A stretch of 64,000 bases of DNA, taken from the NCBI GenBank assembly GCA_963920765.1, contig OY987242.1, positions 22,778,002 to 22,842,001 on the forward strand, read 5' to 3'. A program made the translations under genes and the position numbers. This document shows, in pieces, positions 55,666 through 64,000 of this stretch; within the stretch, counting starts at the first letter, position 1, and every line of letters starts with the position of its first letter. Below the pieces are notes generated by a model, which did not search any database, was not told where the DNA came from, and saw nothing but the letters and a program-made list of their open reading frames with translations. The stretch is from Ulota crispa. Its lineage: Eukaryota; Streptophyta; Bryopsida; Orthotrichales; Orthotrichaceae.

Positions 55666-56969
55666 GCAACGCCCCAAATCTCTAACCCAAATGCAAATTT
55701 GAACTAAAATCACAAAATTCCCAAACCCCAAGACTGCCAAGAGGGTTGAATAAATCCTAAAAAACAACCTCAACTAATTTGAGAAGGAGGATTCTAGATT
55801 GCGTGCAAATAGGGCAAGCTTTACTGAATTTTGCGTTGCAGCATGCGCTGTGATCGCTGTCTAGAGCCTTGTCCGGACCTGGCCTCCACTACCCCGCAAT
55901 TCAAAACAAGACATAATGGCGGAGAGATACAAGCAGCAATGTTGCACCCTACAGTCACAACGTATTCAATGTAGCGCCCTTCAATTTCTCAAAGAACATT
56001 GCTAGCCGTGAATGCAAAGCAGAAAATGGTCGCTGGCGTTGTACAAGCCTAAGCCGTTGTGGAGTGGGCTACATGGATTAATTAGAGGCAGCTAAGGTGG
56101 CAAAAACACAACTCAATGCAGGAGAGAATTGGCTTTTACAAAGGCGAGAGCGGGAGAGAAGGTGGCGATTACACCATTGAAGACGCAATGAGTGGGGGAG
56201 AAGGTGGCAATTTAACACTACAATTTCTACCTCGTTGATGCAAGACAGGCAACGAGACTGGCTAGAGTGGTGGGGCAGCGACGTGGAAGATGGCGACGTC
56301 ACCTTCTTTTTAAAGGCAATTCCGTGCGGAATTGACCAGAGGGCCCTTAACCTCGCATGGCCATTAGCGTTAAGAGGCCTAAAACCAACCAAAATTTCCT
56401 ATAGTCTTGATGCTGGCCACATTTTTTGGTGCAAACGAGCACCAAATTGCCAAAAAAAATACACTGCCTCCAGGAGGTCCTCATGGCTTGTTCACGCATG
56501 AACAACTTGAAGCCTCTCCCTCCTCACCTCTCCCTCTAGCTCCGCTCGTGTTCCTATTACTCCTGCGCTTGTTTGTATGGCTGCCCACCTGTTGACTCTC
56601 GCTTCGAGCCTCTAGATATTTTGGATGCAACATTGATTGCCTAATCAAGGTCATTCAAGGAATTGCAATGCGCAAGAAGCAATAATGGTGGAGCTGAAAA
56701 GAACCTAATTAGAAGCGGACAATTGTGGAGCCAAAGGGTTCTAGATTAAAAGCAACAATGGTGGAGTTCAAGGAATCCAGGTTAGCTTACGGGATTGGTG
56801 ATTGTGTGCAAAGTTGAAAGGGTGATAAGTAGTTCATTACAATTTGGATATTTGAATGGGTGAACGCGAGACATGAACAGTGGCTTGACTAACTTGTTTA
56901 CCAATTTCATTCACATGAATGAAATTGGTGGTGAACAGCATATTTGAAATCCCCTAATACCACTACCAT

Positions 56970-59900
56970 TGACAGTAAATATACACAATTCATGGACCAA
57001 GATTTACTAATTTACAAATTAGCAAACTTAAAAACATGACATTTTTTGAACATTAAGCACAAATTTTTAACTAATGTTTGAAATTTTGAACCTACTCATG
57101 CAAATGAAGATATTCTAAAATCAGCAAAGGAATATGACTGACTATTGATGAGCCCATTCATTTGTTATTTACTACTAATCTGCAACCAAAAAAATTCAAA
57201 CCTAATAATCCCAAAATCAAATTATGTTCAATTGCAATTGACAAAAGATCTTTACATTTCAAATCCAACCAATTGATTCCTATGAATGCAGTTCTAAGAC
57301 AAAAGCCATGAGCAATATAGTGTAATTAACCAATTCTAAATTATACAAAGTCCTCAACTAATAATCCGTGTGCAAAACATTGGAAAATCTCCCAGTATTT
57401 TGGAGACAAAACCTTGAATCTCATTAATAGTTCACAAGTAGTTAAATATAGCATCAAACTAATAATGAAGATTTTTATTGTATTTTGAAGATTAATAAGA
57501 AGAGAGCCCTTCAATAAAAGTCCTATATTTTAATTAATCAAAAATCATGTGCAATTAACGGAGGATACAAAAACTTGGATATCCAATGGCTTTAAAATTT
57601 ATAAAATTAGGAGAAACACTTTATAAGCACACATACATGTTTATGTATATGTACGTGTATGTGTGTATTTATATATACATGCATATGTATATGTGTATGG
57701 ATTAAAACATTTCAGCCCTGACTTGAGATTTCAAATAAGAAGATTTCATTCAATAGAAACTTAAATATATAGATATCATTTGTGTTTGATTATAATATGA
57801 TACACCATTACTCTTGAAACAAAATTAGATGTGTTTTTTCTAATATTAAACTTTGAAAATTTAATAGTTAGAATTAGGTCACTAATTAATAAGATTCAAT
57901 CAAAATCATGTAACTAACTCCACAAATTTCTACAAATGTAGCTACATCAAGGGAACCATCTCAATCCTATGATATTCTCATAGAGGGTCACACCCTTTTA
58001 CGATTGGATACCACTTGCGATAATGGGGTAATTAAATGGAGGGTATTTAGATTCTTTAAGGTAAATTTTTCCTCCCTTTCTGTAGATAAAAAGCTACTTT
58101 AGTGTATTTTAGGGTATCCTATGCTTATTTCTAAATGGTTATATGACCTAATTTTTCAAACTCTATTTCTTTTACAAATACAAAAATATCATAAGAAAAA
58201 ATTATGTGTATACAATGGATTTATAGAAGACTTTGGCCCACAAGAAAATAGCGTAAGAATTTAACACATAGCAAGTCCCTCAAACCATATTTACAAGGCA
58301 ACCTTCCTAAACCCTAACTCATTCCTAAAAATTTGGATAACTCTCAACCCCATGCATACTCAAGAGACAACAAATGACGAGCTTTGAAGCATTGAACCCT
58401 AAAATGGAGAAAAAATGAGGAAAGGAAGAAAAGAGGAAAGGAAGAAGACCGGGCAGAGGATAGCAAGTAAGTCTGAGCATGAATCCAAGCTCTTACTATC
58501 AAGAATTGCAGAAAGAACTAAGCAGTAACCGACGTCTACCACCGTCGTTGGCGAAAGAAGATAAGAAATCCAACCTTTGACTGCGCCAACAAAGAAAACA
58601 AATCCAACCCTAAACGCAAACTCCACAAAGCTCACACTCCCGCGCTTGCAAGTACAGCACTATGAGGAAAATTTTGTAAAGAGGATGAGAAGCTTCAATT
58701 GCATGGTACCCTCATTGCCACTTTCAGCACGCTTAGATAATCCGTGGAGAGAAAAATTGCAAATAGCAAGAAAGCAATCTCAAACATGAGAATCCTAAGT
58801 GTCAAACTGCTAGCAAGAGCAACAATAAGCTTAGCATAACAACGTATAAAGAAGCCGGCGTGTAAAAAATCCAATGTGCTAGCCAGTACAAACCCTACTC
58901 TTGAGATTCCGCAACAATACTAGCCTGCTAGCACGCTTGACCCTTCTTCAATTACCCTATAACCTGTAGCAAAACCCTAAACTATTACAACCCAAAAGTT
59001 GGACAGAAAAAACCATTTTTCATCCATATTGCTCATGAATTCTAAACCCTATACTCATCCTACTAAACTCTTTTAGGATAATCTTATAATTCCCACCTTT
59101 TTTTTTGCAAATTTCTAAACTGGAGGATTATACACCACCCTATTTTACATATAGTGAAGCAAGATGTATTTTTCCAATGCTATGTTAAACCTAAAAAAGA
59201 AATAAAATTTATCTCCAATGAATAAAATTGACCCTAATTTTTATCTCACATAGTTTACTAAAAATTGGAGAGTGACCCCCCAAGATTACATTTAAAACAA
59301 TTCATAAAACATGTCAAAGGACCAAAATTGGAAGGAGATATAGTAGGCAGATATTTGACTACTTCATGGTTACTAGTATTGTCACCATTGTGTCCCTAGA
59401 TAGTATATAACGAGTTATTTGTTAATTTGGGAATATGCTTACAAAGTGGGACTCTATAGGTTTCACTAGTAGAAAGGCACGTAACAATTTATGTCAACTT
59501 GATGTTCATTGGCATTCAAGATAGCCTTAATGTAAATTTTTGGAAGGGCTGCCACACCTCTGTTACTGGTAGTTACGTTTAAAACATGTTTTATGTTTCT
59601 GTGGAGTCAGAAATGCGTATTAAAATTTTTCTGTTAGAATTCTTGTTTTGATCTCGACGCCTAGACTTTTTTGTGGATCTACAGCGACATTCTTGTGCCA
59701 CGTGTCCTTTGTAAAGGCAACTGCGTAACAACAATTGAGAGGACCTCTAATAATACCAAAATACACTTACATCCGTTGCATATTGACATATGAAGTAAAT
59801 GTATATATATATTTTTGTCCTCACTGGCTAGTATGTGCTGGGAGATGGTGGGACTAGACGTTCCTGACACCGTCTCTTTCCTATTTTAGGGTGATCTTTA

Positions 59901-61060
59901 CGCGATTGCGATTGCACTTTTCATTTGCCCTCTTTCATCCATTTGGTCCATTCATTATGCGTTCTTTGTTAGGGTTTAGGTAAACCTTAACATATGCAAT
60001 GTACTGAAGGCCTTCTTAGTGTTTACATACTAATATCATAACATTCACTGCATTGACAAGGAGAGATCTATTGAGATACAAGAACTCATTCTATGAAACC
60101 TTAAATTTGTTTCATTGTTGCATAAACTCAAAGTTAGCGTAAACCATGACCATTTTTTTTGAGAATAGCCTTGGCAAGTGTTGTCAAAATTCCAAGGCTA
60201 TCTAACAAATCCATTTGACTTAGTTTGTAGCAAAAATAGATAAATATAATCAATAGCATGGTTGGATATTTTCATTGCTATAACTAAATTTGCCTACAAA
60301 TGTGTGCTCCCATATCAAATCCACATTCACTGCTCTCATGGGGGAGTCAAGAAAGTCTTTCAATATAAAATAAGTTATTTTCATTCCATTTCATTATGAA
60401 ATCACTGTTGTTCTCCTCTTGTATTCTCAAAGGTATTTAAGACAGTGAGTCTATGTCATCACGGTCTCTTGTAGCTGTGAAGGCCTATATAACAACACAT
60501 ACTTTTTCATTATCCATATCACCATGGATGGAGTTTTGTTACAGTCACGAAACTTGACAAAACAACTTCATGACTTGCTAAAATAGAAGAGTACATTTCA
60601 TTTTCTAAAAACCACAAGACTTATGAAAGAATTCTTCACCTTAGACTAAATGACTTGCAATTTTGCAACTGCATCTTCATGTCAATAAATATGTGAGCTA
60701 TATTACAATATCTTCATAGTCCCTAATGGTTTAATCCAGTTGAACCCTAAAACTACTTCAACTAAAATGATCTTGTCCCTTGCTCTGTACACCTCCTCTA
60801 ATACTTTCTACTTCAAAGACACTTCACAATCTCTCTAACATAAAAAATCATGATAAAACAATACAATTGAGAATGGGGTCTTGCTTCACATTGGCTAGTC
60901 ACATTAAACTTTAAAGAGCACAAATATAAACTTGAGATACCATAGTTACGTAGCACTACTTTGAAGCACAATATTGTTTTTTGTAAACCTCATTGTCTTG
61001 TCCTTGCAATAACAGTTCCTCATGGTATTCTAGGGCCAAAGAACTCTGAATCCCATCCTA
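56970..61060. other. gene-free AT-rich intergenic DNA
   Basis: About 4 kb without a supported gene. It includes a TGTATATGTACGTGTATGTG-like low-complexity patch near 57640-57700. Short frames look accidental. Confidence 0.5.
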
Positions 61061-61062
61061 GG

Positions 61063-63220
61063 CTAATCATTTCTAAGGTGAGCTTTTATTGCCCAACTCT
61101 CCTTGCAATGTCCCCTCACCTCTGTTCCACAAATGACTTTCCAGTTTGCTCCATTCACCTGCCGTCCCTCTGCATTTTTAGAAAAAAAAACTTGTTGGCA
61201 TTGAGTTGGGAAAGCAAAGGACTGCATGCCGAAAGGCAAGGAGGCATTAAAATTTGCCAAAGTGGATCCATATTAGTCTCTGACAACGTTGGTGTTGGTT
61301 GTGTTCGCTTTTGCAAGTACCCAATCACATACTAGCACCACGCAGCAATGGCTACAATAGTGAAGCTCAAGAATTTCTCGAATACTACCCACATACTCTT
61401 TGCTTTTCCATTGCCCACTAGAATTAGTTCTTCTACCATTCTTCCATACCCAAACTGAGGCAGCAATACCACTATCTGACGTGATTTTGTCATGTTCCGC
61501 ACTCTTCACTCTAAAGTGCATACCATGCGTACGCATAGCTCTATACAATGTGGCAACACTCTCTGGCAACTTTGATCCCTCCATAATATCAACTTCTATA
61601 TCCACTGGGCCATTGACGTGCTCCAACAACTTTGTTGGAAGCCACTGCCAAAACTCCGAGAGGATGCTGCACTCTTATGGATAAGAGATGGGACGGTTTG
61701 GCCTTGACCCTACTCAAGTACTTCTTGCGTATCTCAAACAATATTCAAGCCTGTCCTCACATGCTCTGATGTACCTCCTATGTAAAATCAATAACATAAA
61801 AGGTTAGGGATTTTGTGAGACTGTAGATTGTCCTATCATATTACTTCTTCCAATAGTACTTTCACTACACATAATACTTGAATGTTCCTTTAAAAAATAA
61901 TTTCATTACTCACACTGATTACCTTTCTTTTGATAACTGCATATTCTTCCTAAATATCAAAAACCTTGCATACATACAAAAATACCCTTCCATGATCATC
62001 ATCTTTATTGATGAAGCATTATTGGTTAATAACTGCTACATTCTACAATACATCTCCTAAATCAAGACACTCACATGCACCAGGTTTCAAAGTTTGATGA
62101 GTTAGATAACACAAACTTGTGCGCCCAAAGAATAAAATCTTTTGACATAGGGCAGGCAAATCTATTCTTGTTAACCTCCTCATTGTTCATTATTGGTTCT
62201 TTGTTGTCATCCCAAATTTTGCGAGACGTCCCTTGGAATCTTTGAAGGTACTGTGTGCAGTAACCAAGAGTTTTTGACATTAAGTATCGTTCTGCCATGC
62301 TAGCTTTAGGTCTAGCATACGTTTGGACGTAGTCTTTCAAGGTCTTCATGTACCTCTCCATAGGGTACATCTAGCGCATGTGAACAGGCCCATAGATATA
62401 TTGCTCTTCAACAAGATGTATCGTCAAATGGGTCATAATGTCCATGAAAGTAGGGGGAAAAACTCTTTCCAATAAGCACAATGTATCGGCAGCGTCTTCC
62501 ATGTCTGCATTTTGATCCGATAATAATATTTCCCTTCTACACAATCTTTGAAAAACCCTACTCATCTTCATCACCACTTTCCTTACGTCTTCATCCAAAA
62601 CATTACAAACAGCAAGCGGCAAAACTTGTTTCAAAACATTACCATGTAAGCATAATATATGATTGCAGAGATAGTTGAAGGTGATAGTCTTCCATGAAAT
62701 AAAACACCAACTATATTCTGTATGTCAATTATAACCTTATTTCTCTTTGAGTAGAAATAAAGTACTGCAACTGCTTTTAGGGTTTCAGTAATTATAGATA
62801 TGCCCTTACTTAATCACCTTCTTCCATTGTTCTAGGATGAATAATATTTACAGAGTTCCAACGTACCTGCTGCATCAAAACATGGAAGTCGTGTGACTTC
62901 AAATAACGTAGCCTCTCCTTGTCCAAGAATTTGTGTATTGCCCCAACGTAGTTGATGGGTGTTTTTAATGCTTTCATTACTCCAATGGTTGTTGTTTTCT
63001 CAGTAGGCTTTAAGATATAAAGTGCTTCAGGCAAATGAGTATCCAACCAACCTGCTCCATTGCTATCCACCCACAACTCACTACAAGTGCTAATGCGCTC
63101 CATGTCTTGCTTGCTTCCTATCGAGTCTTTCATTCCCCAAATAATTTTTGTCAAATTCTCACATAGGTTCTTCTCACAATGCATTGGGTCTAATAAGTGA
63201 TGGATAAGTAGATCCTGCAC
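61063..63220 (-). pseudogene. CACTA (En/Spm) transposase region, decayed
   Basis: Minus strand, in order: 63220-62810, a TNP2-type segment (LLIHHLLDPMHCEKNLCENL then MKDSIGSKQD); 62634-62071, a DUF4218 region (VLDEDVRKVVMKMSRVFQRL, FMDIMTHLTIHLVEEQYIYG, MYPMERYMKTLKDYV); and 61629-61063, a DUF4216 region (MRTHGMHFRVKSAEHD, SGIAASVWVWKNG, then FAFPTQCQQVFFSKNAEGRQ in another frame). These domains in this order are typical of plant CACTA transposase genes. Defects: TAG at 62371-62373 where the family has the tryptophan of RWMYP, and a frameshift near 61262. The beginning of the gene may lie right of the window. Confidence 0.8.
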
Positions 63221-64000
63221 TCAAGATAGAACAGACCAAAGCCAATGAAGTCAATTTCCGTTAATTATTAGAACACAGTCATTTTCTAATATGCACTAAA
63301 TACGCGATCATGTTAGATTAAGATGAAAGAACAGATAATTGCATTTTGTAATTGCTGTAGTCTTTTACTCACGTTCAGGCTTACTTTATCTTTGTTAATG
63401 AAACACTCTACCTTTATTTGTGCAATCATATACTATTCACGTCAGTGAGGTCTTACACACAATTATGTTTACAATTTTATGAAATTACTTAATATTCTAT
63501 ATTTGCATTGAATAGGATTAGTACAACTACTGAGTATTGAGACACAGATCTATTTATTATTTAATCAACACACAATTCAGAAAAACTCAATGTGATAAAC
63601 AATATATGACTACAAAGAAATGACATTGTCTTCACTTCTCAAGTCCTTTATATCACTGAACTTGATTCAAAACTTATTATTCACAACAAAGTTGTTCATA
63701 ATTGAAACGATTTTGTTTTCATCCAAACCTTTTGTCCTTGTGCTTCTTTCACAAAAACATCTGTTCATGAACAGCAATTCACCTATGATACTATAATTGC
63801 CATGAAAAACAACCTAACCTACATTCTTACATATTTCCATATGGTTTTTATTGCTGTTCAAACCCAAGAGTAATTGGAATCACCTGAAAATAAACACGTG
63901 CATGTGAACATGTTCGAAACAACAACAGAACTGCAACACAGCATGACATGCATGAATGCAGCATTTGATGTGTATAGTATGGAAGAAGTTAGGAACACTT
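63221..64000. other. AT-rich DNA upstream of the CACTA remnant
   Basis: No ORF or repeat recognised. It could be an intron or the 5' part of the same element. Confidence 0.4.

Larger units (their letters stand above)
51357..56968 (-). mobile_element. hAT-type transposon, approximate limits
   Basis: The left end TAGGGGGTTTTAGATATTTC and right end ATTTGAAATCCCCTAA are roughly complementary, and both sides carry GTGAACA and TTTCATTCAC motifs just inside. The transposase remnant fills the middle. No 8-bp target duplication could be confirmed, so the limits are tentative. Confidence 0.45.

Noticed and set aside
57600..57720. TGTATATGTACGTG-type patch as a possible regulatory array
   Set aside because: Simple low-complexity sequence with no gene nearby.

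Overview
The window looks like nuclear DNA of a land plant. Evidence: GT-AG introns of 0.1 to 2.4 kb; a chloroplast triose-phosphate/phosphate translocator with a transit peptide; a plant-type organellar NAD-dependent glycerol-3-phosphate dehydrogenase (GPDH) locus; the last exon of a fibrillin-like plastid protein; TTTAGGG-like tracts; and CACTA, hAT, Mutator-like and Emigrant-like transposons. The DNA is AT-rich apart from a GC-rich patch at the translocator 5' end. I cannot name the species from sequence alone.

Layout. 0.4-0.6 kb: 3' exon of a fibrillin/PAP gene, then repeat-filled DNA. About 4.6-41.9 kb: a tandem segmental duplication. The unit carries a four-exon NmrA-like NAD(P)-binding gene (copies at 7.7-13.0, 17.8-23.3 and 27.4-33.2 kb; the intact product is 302 aa). 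Behind copies 2 and 3 lies the 5' end of a GPDH gene. Behind copy 2 only exon 1 and intron 1 survive (25.4-26.4 kb), and the sequence then switches abruptly into the next unit. Behind copy 3 all 13 exons remain (36.3-41.9 kb), but with an in-frame stop, a lost splice acceptor and a replaced active-site lysine. NmrA copies 1 and 2 have open exons. Copy 3 has a one-base deletion in exon 2 but clean exons 3 and 4. 46.3-50.1 kb: a complete 11-exon, 431-aa TPT gene on the minus strand with two G-boxes upstream. 51.4-57.0 kb: a decayed hAT-type transposon. 61.0-63.2 kb: a decayed CACTA (En/Spm) transposase region. The rest is intergenic.

The left 45 kb is packed with short inverted-repeat transposons. 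Because the gene unit is repeated, one copy often preserves the empty site of an insertion in another, so target duplications can be read directly: TA for the AAGGTAGG-ended family and nine bases for a Mutator-like foldback. A family flanked by TTAA, with CCCCTAAAGG-type ends, looks like piggyBac MITEs.

I found no convincing new multi-gene system, CRISPR array, rRNA or tRNA. The most interesting material is the structure of the duplication, the differing fates of its copies, and the transposon families it lets one read. All exon models come from reading splice signals and frames by eye and comparing paralogues and remembered family patterns; no search was run.
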